From Acanthaster planci (taxonomy: Eukaryota > Echinodermata > Asteroidea > Valvatida > Acanthasteridae), in the NCBI RefSeq assembly GCF_001949145.1, contig NW_019091464.1, positions 180,327-244,326 of the forward strand: DNA of 64,000 bases. The letters run 5' to 3'. Below are positions 55,201 to 64,000 of the stretch, piece after piece. Below the pieces are notes generated by a model. It was not told the DNA's origin and searched no databases. It saw only the letters and a program-made list of their open reading frames with translations. The first letter of the stretch is position 1. Each line of letters starts with the position of its first letter. Made by a program: the position numbers and the translations under genes.

Positions 55201-58200
55201 CTCCCATGGGAATGTGCTGTTTCTAGCCGCAGCCAGATAAAGTTAGATTGGCCACAATGGGGACAACAACCATCATGCACATCTCAAATCCAACACTTGG
55301 ACAGATCAAGGGCGACGCTTGAAACAGACTGTGTGAAATCTGAGATAAACAGCCTCCTTTAAAAAAAAACACAAGAGAACTCACCGGAGAAGCTTTTCAC
55401 AAACTTTACAGTAAGTGGGCTCTCTGAAGCTGGTATACTCATACTTATGCTGGCTACTCGGCACAGGGTTGATGTTATCCCTGCACAGACAAACGACACA
55501 GACAGACAAGCGAGAGACACTTTTTTTAGAAAGCAAGGGATTGAAGTTGATGTACGAATGGAGTAGGTTTTCTATTTTGGAATGAGTAAAGGACTACATG
55601 AAACTCCATCAAAATTATCCTGATGTACGGTTAGAAGTAGGACTTACGCTGGATGGCTGTGCTCTGATCTGTTAAAAAAGCATGTGATGGGATGCTATCA
55701 ACCCTTTCACTAAACTCGCTTAACGTGTAATGTGTCAAAAGTATGTAGTTCATTGAAAGAATTGGATATTCAGCAACGTACTGTCAAGTCTTCATGCAAG
55801 ACGTTTGGCAAAGGCAAAATAAAGTGAGCTTGTGCAACTTATGCAACAAAGTGTGGTTTAAGTTGACTTGCACGTACATGTACCTGAACTACTGCCAAAA
55901 CTTTGATGAAATCTAATAAATGTATCGGCCAGCAGAGTATCTAGGTGCTCTGCGGGACGTGAGTTAAGGTATACCAGACACCACCTTCTGTCAAGCAAAT
56001 CCAGGTAAAAGCACACAGCTTGGCCTTCTCTTTTTTTTCATTTCCACATCCAAGTTGGATACTCAAGTTGGATACTCAAGTTGGATACTCAAGTTGTTGA
56101 ACGCTGGCTAAGACAGATAAAAAGGAGACTCAAACTCAGTGTTCCGCGAGGACTTACTGTGCTAGCCTGATGCTCTCCACCCACTTCAGCATCATGTCTT
56201 CCGTCTTGCAGTATATCTCAACCGGGAACACGTCGTCATTGTTGTTGTTGTTGACGGGCGTCAGCCAGAAACACCAATTCCACTGCACAGCGCAAACCGA
56301 CAGAAACCCTCCAGTGAATCGTTGTTTTTTTTTTTTAACGTTGAGAGGTGCACTCCACAGAAAACTTCTGATTGTGTCTTGGTCCTGATGCCTTAGTCTA
56401 GGGCCACACGCATACTTGTTTTATGTTCAATTCATGTTGCGTGCATGTACTTCAAACAAATGCCACATTGAATCTTTAAATGCAATCTGTCAATGGTATT
56501 TTTTGCAGTGTGAGAAGTGAAGGTCTTACGGTCAAAGTGCAAGGGTCAAAGTATCAAGGTCCAGTGTACTGTCAACATTACCTTGCCACTCTTCCCCTTG
56601 GGCAGGTTGTCTTCAATCTTGTACTTCTCCAGATCAATTGTTGTGCAGTACTCGTGGCTTTCTTGGCCCTGTAGAAAGAAAGGGAAAATACAAATTAAAA
56701 GTTTTGTTATTTGCACCTCAGAAACAAAATCCCATTAAAAACGTCTGCTGAGGATTACTGTGCACTATAAAGTTCATCCCGTGGAACAGCACAAATAGTG
56801 AGTGTGCCCGAGTGGCCAAAATATAAACATTACTGCAGTAGACAGATACCCAGACACATTTTTTATAGGGTGCTAATGCTCAGTGCGTATGCTTCTCACA
56901 CACAGGCAATTACAGGTTTGTGCGCATTCTGTTGGAAATTGAACAGGCATTCTCAACAAAGCACACATGCTAAAACCAGGGCGGCACACAATGCATCCTT
57001 CATTGGTTCTCAGCATCCACAGTTTCGCCAAGCAGTCTACGCAGGCACTCCGCCCAACAGTAATATTTAACCTGTGAGCCCAACCACACCCTTCCACCTC
57101 AGAAAAAAACAAACAAACAAACAAACAAACAAACTGGGTCGTCTCATGCACACGAAACACGTCTCAGGGTAAAATATTCAACATGACATGTTAAACAAAG
57201 AAGCACCATTAAACTGTGTGCAAAAAAAGAAAATGCCGAAGTACGACCAAGTATGAACAGACAGTAATACTGCCGTGTGGCCATGCAATTCTACAATTCA
57301 TGACAAGGAGGGTTTTTTGTAATAGGCTTTCCTGAAAAACACTGAATGAAAACCTAAAGACACAGAAAACTTGTGTGCCCATTTTATAATTAAACAGAAT
57401 GCTGTTACAACTGACACCATTTCAATCTTGGGTACAAGTGATCTTTCCAAAGTTTCTTATTTGAGTTAACAGTCACAATATTTAAATTTAACATAAATCC
57501 AACAGGTTAATTTACATGTAACTAAATCTTGTAAGTACATGTAAATCAAGTTTATAAACCACGTTCTGCATCCAGGTTAAATAGGCTGATTAATGGGTTA
57601 CATGTACATCATCGGTTAATCCACATTGGTTATCTCTGCCATCCCTTCTTTGGCTACACTGCCAGAAGTGGCTGCAGCTGTCTTTCCTTAATACATGTAC
57701 ATACATGTGTGTTACTCCCTTCCACAGCCAGTCGATTTGGAAATGGCCTATGGCTTACCTCAGGTCAGCATGGTTACCAATATCAACTCTGTTAAAAACC
57801 AGACCAACCATGGACAAGTTCAAGCGATGACTCAACAAGAGTTTGGCTATTGTCACCTGAATTCACTGGGGTAACTACGGGGGTTACGGGGGTGGGGAGT
57901 GGGACTACAGGGAGGAGGGCACGCAGATTCCCAAACCCCCCTCCCCTGGATACCCCCCTCCCCTGGATACCCCCCTCCCCTGGATACCCCCTCCCCTGGA
58001 TACCCCCCTCCCCTGGATACCCCCCTCCCCTGGATACCCCCCTCCCCTGGATACCCCCCATTTGAAATCTCCGTTGAGTTTCTATAGCTATGTGCCTACA
58101 ACTTTTTTTCTTGTGGTACACGTACATTGTAGTTCCTTGAAAAAATGTGTCCATCCCGAGTGCCCCCTTGGACATTAGCCCTAGTTACGCCACTGCCAGA

Positions 58201-61200
58201 ATTATCAATGGTTTGGACCGTGGTGTTGGCTGTTTGGAACCAGGCCCAGCGGCTTGCAATTGGTGGCAACGCTGGTTGTCACTAGCCAATTTCAAGGACC
58301 AGCACCAAAGAACCATTCACAGGAAAACGACTGCGCCAAGACATCACTGATCATGAACGCTGTGAGAGTTGCAGTTGATGGAAAAATATGAATTTACAAC
58401 ATAGATCAAGTGCGACAGCACCGCATGAACTCACTGTTATTCACTGAACTGCATATGTACATGCAGTTTGCTACCCAATGTGCCCCTTGTATTAAATAGC
58501 CATGGCTTATAGGTACTACATGCATAAACTACAGTTTGTTCCTTTTGAATTTTTCAGTAAATAAAGTACAGTTAAAAAAAACATATTTCTCTGCTTGTGG
58601 CCAGCATTTGGCGTGTACTGGTCAGCACGACAACCAGTGCCCTGTACGGTCAAGCTTACTGCCAACACTGATGACAGCAAAGCCTTGAAGTCAGGTGATT
58701 TTCGATGCTCGCAGTTTGACTGATGAAGCTTCCAAACATTGTTTTGCTCGGCAACTGGGAAATAGGCTGTATGCATGTGTCAGCCATCTTGAACTGGGAG
58801 TGAAGTAAAACTTTACATACTGGGAACCAGACAGGAAAAATAACAGCGACGAAATAACGTTTGCACAAATTCATGCCAGTTTTCATTTCAAATAATTTAG
58901 AATTTGTGATAGATTTTAAAATGCGAAGCCACAAGTAGAAAACAAAACTGAGACTGTGGGTTGGAAACCAAAATAGTCTGGCCTTAACCTGTGTAACAGC
59001 TTACACTGAATAATTATTATAAGTTCTGGGTACAAGATTTTAAAAGTGGCTTCCCTGTGAATTACATGCAGGTCTATTCCAAACAGCACAAAACCAAGTC
59101 AGCCTTTTGACAACCTTGGAGATGACAACGGAAAGACTAATCCGAAGTTAAATTGAACATGAAGGTGTGTTTTGAGGAATTAATTGATCTGTACACAGCA
59201 ATGCAACTCGGACTTGGACAAAAAATGAGGAAATTCCAATCTTTACAAGACTTTGTACTTTTCAATTTTCAATGGCATGAGCGTGAAGTGAAAAACGAGG
59301 AAATCAGCTGATCCGAGGAAAAGTTACATGCCTGTGTACACATTCTCCGGCTTTTCCATTCCAATTCTGCTCTGAAGTATTTTACAGTACACTTGGTATT
59401 CACATAGAGGAAGGACACAGGAGTTGCAACTCTGGCACTTCAAAGTGTTCAATGATCGTCGCCACCGAGTCAGACGAACAATAGAAAACAAGCGGGCCCA
59501 GTAATGTCCTAAGAATACTTGTAGTGTTTTGCTTGAAATTAAATACAAATTATTGCTTTGACCAGGAAAAACAGAGAAAAATCCCTGATATTAGACCTAC
59601 TTTTGCCATTGTGACTAAACTTTTCCAACGTTGATACACTGTTCCATAATCCATGCAAAGTTTTGTAATTTTATTCTCCTCCCTCCAATACATCAGATTT
59701 CTGAGACTTGGTACGAATTTGACTAAGACTGGTCAACAAAATGTTGACTACTACTGAAAAACTGAGTTCATAAGGAACAAAATGCACTATTTTATCATAG
59801 AGAGTGATCATGAAATCTTGTAAAATAAGCCCAAATCAAAATTATTCAAACAAAGCACAAAATAGTGTAAACAACGGGGCTACTTATTCCCAAAATAACT
59901 CCAGAAGAAAGTGTTTAATGACTGCACATGTACATTTAGGGCACACAGTGTAATAACAAACAACTGCACAAGCATTACATTTGACGTTGTCATGAGATCA
60001 TACCAAGCACCAACAAAGGCATGAATTCATATTCAGTTTGCTATACCTCAGTACACAAAGTTTTAAGGATACAGATAACCAGCGAAAAATTGCGGCTGGT
60101 GGCTGTGAAACAGTTGGTGCGAAGCAAGCACTCACTGCGCTCTGGCTATGGACACACAGGGCATGCCAGAAAGCGGTAATTGGCCAGATGTTACAGCCCG
60201 GGCAGTTCAACCTTTTTCTGTGTCCTTCCTCTATATTAAGTATTCAGTAAAGACATTCCTACAGCGCCCTCTATTGACACTACAATGTAGCGGTTGCCAA
60301 GAAAAACTTGCAGGCTGCCCCAGATAAGGATGGCAGAGGAAACCAATGACAGACACACCGTTAAAAAAATAAAGGGCCTCCCAAAATGAAACCGAACCCC
60401 CCCCCAAAAAGACAAAAAAAACAGAAACCAAAATGTTGGCGTTAGGTGGCGGTCCGTGATTCCGCATGCAAGCGTGTGTCAGCCAGTGTTGCCATGGTGG
60501 CGCCAGTGAATGGGTGACATCATGCAATCAGTACGTGGTTACATAACCATGTCAGGGTGAGCCATTTCCATTTGAACTTTTAGCTACTATTACGGATGTC
60601 GACTTTCATACGTGTACACTATAAACCAAGTAGCCACCATGATTGAAATTTACGCCACAGCTTTTCAAGCCACTTATGCCCACATGTACATGTACACAAT
60701 ACAAAATGATATCCACGAATGATGCATTATCGGGCTGGAACAAGGAGGATCACTGTTTTACATTCCTGGTCTTTGACGGTGCAAAAGCACCAACTGGTGG
60801 GCACAGCTCAAACCTGTCCCAAATCAAAGTCAACACTTCCCTATTCCTCTGGAGAAAATCCAACAGGGAAGAAAAGCAGAACGACTGCTGCATGAAGGGT
60901 CTGTGTGGCCAACAATCAAACAAGTTCATTTTTCTATGTGAGGAAATCTTAAAAAGTTATCTTTCAACCCTTGAAACAATCTGCTTCCTGCATCACCGTG
61001 CACATCAAGTATCCGATGGCAGTTGAACTCAAAATGTAGGAACTAAATTTCTTTTTAATGAAGGAGTTCGACACTGAGTTTAAATCAACATTGTAAATCC
61101 CCAACACAGTACCTTTTTACCAGAATCGACTAATCAGGCAGGAATTCCTCCATTCCTAATGTTATCTCTTTTGTTCATAAACCTAACTACAAGTGGTTTC

Positions 61201-63880
61201 CCCTAGACACTTAACTACATGTATGTTTCAAAGGAAGATTTCTGTTATTTATTTATGCAAATGAACCAATGATTTCTTTACCCTTTTCAACCAGGATGTG
61301 GACAAGTTAAAGAATATTTATTTTTGTAAATAACCAATGAGAGATCTTGTAAACTTACACATTTAAAACCTTGTTATTAATTTGGCTATTAAAGTTTTCA
61401 TATTCAAGTTTACTAAGAAAATGGACATAAGATGCAGTGTAGCAAAAAATGTGATGCAATCAAGCAAAATGTGTTTGCTGGACTTTTATTTGGAGAAACA
61501 TCTCAGAACAAAATTCCCCAAATCAAATCAGTTATTAAAGATTCAACTTTCACTACTGTTGAAGCAAAGGTTGTTTCAAGGTTAGGTTTTTTCATTGAAA
61601 TGATAAACAAAGCAATAACATTCAACAAATAAAGCCAATAAATACAACCGACTGAACTAGCTTGATGGCAAAGGTTTTGTGATACATTTCCGTCTTTTTG
61701 CATGATTTATCTGACCAGGGTTTAGAGTTTGCAGTCCCATATTGAATGACGACTATGCTGTATTACACGACTGCACTGTTTCATTTCATCTCACGGCTGA
61801 ACTTCATTAGAAAACCTTCAATTTAGCATTCACGAAATTACTGTAATATTCAACCAAACCATGCGTATTATCAGTCACAAAAACATGCCACAGAGAGACA
61901 CTTGTGAATCAGAAAATAAATGACATTTAAACATTTTTTAAACATACAGCGTGCAGAAGACGTGTTACAAGTACATACCCAGAACTTTTCCATACCGAGC
62001 TACACAGTGCAAGTTCAGGAACAGAAGAGAGATCAAATGTCAAAATTCAAAGGTCACTGTCAAAGAGGTAACGTTCACAAGACCTCGACATGTGCAGGAA
62101 AATGTACTCAAAGGCACTACATATGTACATGTATGTATGTTCACACGTCTGTTCCACTCAGTCAAATGCACAATCACTGAAAGAAAGGTCAATGGTCAAC
62201 GTTCAGCTAACGACATAAATGTACATACGAGTAGCCTACACAGCTTGCAGTACAGAAAAGTTAGAAATAATCAATTCAAATGGCTATCCATTTCTTTCCA
62301 TTCAGAAAAATTTCAGAAATTTTGTTCTGAAATTTTGTTCTGAAAAATTTCTTGTCAAAGGTTTTGAAATAGGACAGGTCAAAGGTCATGGTTCAGTGAT
62401 GTCTCAAAATTCCAGTCGGGGAAAAAAAAATAAAACAATAATAATACTGAAACCAGTGCGGTCGTCAGAAAGGTCCCTGAAGAGAATTATGCTGAACCAG
62501 GTAAAACCCCTGCTCAGGGACATGACCATACACACATTGTTCTACATGAAAAAATGTAGCTGTGAGTTCAGCTGGAACAATGTCTAGCATTGCCAGTAAC
62601 TCTTGTGCACTTCACTGTCGGTTCTGAGTACAGGTGCTCGGCACCTTTGATATGGTCCGGTGACTCTGCACTTCTCTTGTTCACTATGAACTGATGGCAA
62701 GCACTTCTTGTGTAACTACGCAAGAGTTCACCACAAGTGTACATGTATGTGATTTAGCGCTTGTGCTGCTAATCTCTAGGGATCTCTTCACTGGAAGCGT
62801 TCCCCTATCACTGAAATTTCTTTTGAAACTCGGAGTTTGCAAGGATCGGGTAAAGCTGTGTGTTGCTATGGTAACAGAGCGACATCTTTGAGGCCTCCTT
62901 TCTAGGGTATGTGGAACAAAGACTCCCTGAGGTTGCCAAAGAAAAGGTCATTGTACATGAAATATATTCTACAAAATAGGTCCTTGTTATCTGTGAATGT
63001 TGATTGTTTTCTGCAAAGGTGCCCAAAACGATCATTTTCTTGATGGCATTTTGCCCGGCAATGTGTTCAAAACATTGGCAAGTCTGTGTACCAGATTTTT
63101 TCAAACGTGTCTTTTGAGGGCATAGGTCACTGGCTGACTGATTACTGATGAGGTGAAGGCCGTGTGTCAGAATGAGGCAGACATTTTTTGAGGACGCTCA
63201 AATGAAGAAATCGGAAAGAATAGATTTGAAGACAACTTTACCTTTCCACCCTTGTTACAGACTATGAGGACCTTGTCAAACAGGAAACAGTACTTCTGTG
63301 TGGAGGATGTGACGCTGAATGAAAAAAAAAAAAAAGGAAGGAAAAATATTCAAAGACGTTATTTGAAGGGTGCAACAGCGTTCTGGAAAAATGACATTCG
63401 GTGTCCAACCTGCTAGAATTCAGCAAGATTGGAACTGTTTCTGCAATCATTTGATCGCCATAATTGTACCCGTTTCCTGGTGCGTGCAACATAGCGACAT
63501 TACAACATGAAAACATAGGCTTTTTTTTTTCACAGAGTGGTGCGGTTATTCCCTAATACTCCATGTATCACATCACAAAAACTCAATGTAATAACTTAGG
63601 CTTGTAAATTTGTTTTGCAAATTTGTTACTTATCAAGCTTAGAATGCATGAAGTTCCCCTGACATTAACTTCTAGTGTTTCAAGTCTGGACGCTCTGTTC
63701 AAGTTATGCTGGACATGGGGATGTTTGCAAGTTTCTGTAGTTTTGGTCGAGCCAAATGAGCATTCATGTACGTATTCCACTTACCTCTTCTTTGTATTTC
63801 CAGTCATTTTGAGTTTGAGCTCACCGTCGTTCTGAAGGCGACCGTGCTCATTCACATTGGGTCCCCTGTAGTTGACCATG
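43198..63880 (-). CDS. VAV: Vav guanine nucleotide exchange factor, 3' half (PH-C1-SH3-SH2-SH3)
   Basis: Vav proteins activate Rho/Rac GTPases downstream of tyrosine kinases at the plasma membrane. Twelve minus-strand exons join in frame: 63880-63785, 63314-63242, 56668-56582, 56282-56158, 55480-55385, 54356-54235, 53811-53630, 46373-46279, 45452-45330, 44708-44494, 43980-43763 and 43239-43198. They encode 490 residues to the stop. Visible-part positions: PH about 1-127 (YCFLFDKVLIVC core), C1 zinc finger 138-188 with the full H/C ligand set, first SH3 201-260 (WW at 241-242), linker 261-291, SH2 292-390 (phosphotyrosine Arg 317 in YLVR; His in the KHIKV strand), proline-containing linker, second SH3 428-488 (WW 469-470, ending GYFPLQYV). 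The order is unique to Vav. The CH, acidic and DH parts lie beyond 64000. All introns are GT-AG. Vertebrates have three paralogues; invertebrates usually have one, so no number is assigned. Confidence 0.97.
43763..43980 (-). CDS. VAV: Vav exon: linker and most of C-terminal SH3
   Basis: Starts GPSTNDSPVSRQRPSPAPEQ, then RYTVIGTARALFPFTARESG with the ALYDF-like ALFPF start of an SH3, and GWWKGAVGGR at the end. Donor CGG/GTCAGT; phase 1 to 0. Its GC content is noticeably higher than its surroundings. Confidence 0.95.
44041..44095. repeat. Short copy of a dispersed repeat
   Basis: CAGAAATCTGAAAACCAAATTT and TTCATGACTTATCCAAGAG closely resemble 28702-28760 in a SPOUT1 intron. Confidence 0.4.
44494..44708 (-). 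CDS. VAV: Vav exon: SH2 C-terminal half
   Basis: Encodes HDNQVKHIKVLYYLGKYGLV and on through LPDLIMHYSQNSLRDVFNGL to a linker ending SVSQRN. The HIKV strand and the YYQxNSL-like helix are Vav SH2 hallmarks. Phase 2 to 1; donor ATG/GTGAGT. Confidence 0.96.
45330..45452 (-). CDS. VAV: Vav exon: SH2 N-terminal half
   Basis: Encodes (W)YVGKMDRHVAIEQLKDK and QDSCYLVRDSVKESEFQTHA ending ISIK. The invariant phosphotyrosine-binding Arg is in YLVR. Donor CAA/GTAAGG. Confidence 0.96.
45890..46240. repeat. Degenerate dispersed repeat (Vav intron)
   Basis: Shares TTGATTTCCATGACTTTTTT, CCTCTGACAATG and a TTTTTCCCC run, in the same order, with 29343-29605 and 53270-53400. Confidence 0.45.
46279..46373 (-). 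CDS. VAV: Vav exon: SH3-SH2 linker
   Basis: Encodes RPNYEMTVPQGSPSHIRQNP and SSSSRNLLDTR, ending in the first two bases of the SH2 Trp codon. It is the least conserved Vav exon here; its call rests on matching phases, acceptor (TTCCCGACAG), donor (TG/GTAGGT) and position. Confidence 0.85.
47058..47199. repeat. 15-bp minisatellite, 9.5 copies (Vav intron)
   Basis: Unit CAGCCCTGGTAACCA, repeated nine full times with four variants (one GGAAACC, one CCCAGG, three AAGCCC), then a partial unit. Fifteen bases is a multiple of three, so all frames stay open across it. The resulting Gly/Tyr- or Leu/Trp-rich ORFs are artefacts. Confidence 0.95.
47769..48346. mobile_element. Possible third TTAA-flanked element, 578 bp
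   Basis: TTAA-AGGGACCATGAAACAG on the left faces the complement of TTAA-AGGATCCATGGAACGAG on the right, a diverged terminal inverted repeat. The interior is AT-rich and non-coding. Weaker than the other two TTAA elements because the termini match only about 75%. Confidence 0.35.
50774..51189. mobile_element. TTAA-flanked element, piggyBac-like, 416 bp
   Basis: Begins CCCCTTCTCGACGGG and ends with the complement of CCCCTTCACGTCGGG (13 of 15 match), with TTAA at 50770-50773 and 51190-51193. A truncated, inverted second copy lies at 25967-26244. No transposase is encoded. It is inside the 7.3-kb Vav intron. Confidence 0.75.
53270..53400. repeat. Degenerate dispersed repeat (Vav intron)
   Basis: Contains TTGACTTCCGTAACGTTTTC, AGATCCCATGACTTTTC, CAGGACAACTATTTTCTC and TTTTTCGGTGACCATAGGAA, the same word order as at 29343-29605. 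Confidence 0.5.
53630..53811 (-). CDS. VAV: Vav exon: first SH3 domain
   Basis: Encodes VQVVRAVKVYPGTPRPPPGV through LLFERNDLIEVLDKDD, PKWWKGRS and GLFPADYV. The whole first SH3 is in one exon, including the PPPG insertion typical of the Vav N-terminal SH3. Phase 1 to 0; donor GTG/GTAGGT. Confidence 0.95.
54235..54356 (-). CDS. VAV: Vav exon: C1 domain, second half
   Basis: Encodes GLFYQGYKCTACSINAHKEC and LNSEKIQHCTAARRISRQPQ. It supplies zinc ligands CxxC, H, C and C. Matches Vav FYQGYRCxxCxxxAHKEC. Confidence 0.96.
55385..55480 (-). CDS. VAV: Vav exon: C1 domain, first half
   Basis: Encodes DNINPVPSSQHKYEYTSFRE and PTYCKVCEKLL. It contributes the first His and the CxxC pair of the zinc finger. 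Acceptor CTGTGCAG, donor CCG/GTGAGT. Confidence 0.95.
56051..56096. repeat. 13-bp tandem repeat, 3.5 copies
   Basis: Unit CAAGTTGGATACT, repeated without change in a Vav intron just 5' (plus coordinates) of an exon. Confidence 0.85.
56158..56282 (-). CDS. VAV: Vav exon: PH domain C-terminal part
   Basis: Encodes WNWCFWLTPVNNNNNDDVFP then VEIYCKTEDMMLKWVESIRL. The final helix Trp (LKWVESI) matches the KKKWLEQF helix of Vav PH. Five Asn codons in a row form a loop insertion. Donor ACA/GTAAGT. Confidence 0.94.
56582..56668 (-). CDS. VAV: Vav exon: PH domain middle
   Basis: Encodes GQESHEYCTTIDLEKYKIED and NLPKGKSGK; phase 0 at both ends (29 codons). It sits between the FLFDK strand and the WNW strand, as in other Vav PH domains. 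Confidence 0.9.
57106..57135. repeat. (AAAC)n microsatellite
   Basis: About seven tandem AAAC units in the 6.6-kb Vav PH intron. Confidence 0.85.
57864..58195. mobile_element. hAT-like non-autonomous element, 332 bp, with 8-bp TSD
   Basis: The left end CACTGGGGTAACTACGGG faces the complement CAGTGGCGTAACTAGGG of the right end. The flanks CCTGAATT (57856-57863) and CCAGAATT (58196-58203) match at 7 of 8 bases, as expected for a hAT target duplication. The termini resemble those of 21937-22110. The interior is occupied by a minisatellite. Confidence 0.65.
57941..58058. repeat. ~18-bp minisatellite inside the hAT-like element, 7 copies
   Basis: Unit CTCCCCTGGATACCCCCC with small length changes in the C-runs. 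Strongly strand-asymmetric (C-rich on plus). The Pro-rich ORFs it produces are artefacts. Confidence 0.93.
58757..58915. repeat. Dispersed repeat, shared with 30885-31040
   Basis: CATGTGTCAGCCATCTTGAA, GACGAAATAA and CAAATTCATGCCAGTTTTCA occur in the same order as in SPOUT1 intron 6, diverged. Confidence 0.45.
58916..63241. other. Remainder of the Vav PH intron
   Basis: No exon with consistent phase or recognisable translation was found between the two PH exons at 56668 and 63242. The junction between them is already in frame, so no missing exon is required. AT-rich DNA, with an ACATGTACATGTA palindrome near 60683. Confidence 0.5.
63242..63314 (-). CDS. VAV: Vav exon: PH domain core strand
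   Basis: Encodes VTSSTQKYCFLFDKVLIVCN and KGGK, matching the YxFLFDKVVIVCK strand of Vav PH. Acceptor TTTCATTCAG, donor AAG/GTAAAG. Confidence 0.95.
63785..63880 (-). CDS. VAV: Vav exon: PH domain start (most 5' exon in window)
   Basis: Encodes MVNYRGPNVNEHGRLQNDGE and LKLKMTGNTKK. GRLxxDGELKxK is the first PH strand of the family. It begins with one base completing a codon from an exon beyond 64000. Confidence 0.93.
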
Positions 63881-64000
63881 CTGGGAGGGGGGGGGAGAAT
63901 ATGGAAAAAATACACAGATTAAAAAAAATACCATGATCTGTCGATGTTATCCGTGTTCTTATCAGCGCCATTCTGATAAACGCTCTGCTGTTGTTTTAAC

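Noticed and set aside
57792-58175. Proline- and glycine-rich ORFs
   Set aside because: Translation of the C-rich 18-bp minisatellite inside a transposon.

Overview
This window looks like nuclear DNA of an invertebrate deuterostome such as an echinoderm, hemichordate or amphioxus. The evidence is that its genes have many short exons with GT-AG introns, the intergenic and intronic DNA is full of short non-autonomous transposons, and the palindrome TACATGTA recurs throughout. The three recognisable genes are closest to vertebrate-type families. There are no operons, ribosome binding sites or bacterial features. The species itself cannot be fixed from the sequence alone.

Three protein genes are supported, all on the minus strand. 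(1) 17625-18455 is an intronless immediate-early response gene of the IER2/IER5 family (276 aa). Its upstream DNA carries a perfect CArG box (SRF site) and a perfect CRE. (2) 25477-35749 is a complete SPOUT1 (C9orf114/CENP-32) gene. I could join 12 exons into one 386-codon frame with consistent phases. (3) 43198-63880 is the 3' half of a Vav gene: 12 exons encoding the PH domain, C1 zinc finger, first SH3, SH2 and C-terminal SH3 (490 aa visible). The CH, acidic and DH regions lie beyond position 64000.

Region by region: 1-17.5 kb holds no gene I can recognise, only candidate regulatory clusters, a TATA box in front of a 41-codon ORF, a short inverted-terminal-repeat element and a long inverted repeat. 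18.5-25.4 kb is the IER promoter followed by gene-poor DNA with a small hAT-like element. 35.8-43.2 kb separates SPOUT1 from Vav and contains a 243-bp inverted-repeat element. The large introns of SPOUT1 and Vav hold TTAA-flanked (piggyBac-like) elements, a second hAT-like element with an internal minisatellite, a fold-back element, a SINE-like array, a 93-bp tandem triplication and a 15-bp minisatellite.

The genes do not form a pathway: one is a growth-factor-induced nuclear regulator, one an RNA methyltransferase and spindle protein, and one a Rho/Rac exchange factor. What is notable is their linkage. In humans SPOUT1, IER5L and VAV2 all lie on 9q34, and further IER/VAV paralogues lie on chromosomes 19p13 and 1. 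The window may therefore preserve a piece of the pre-duplication ancestor of that paralogon. I found no clear sign of a wholly new biological system.
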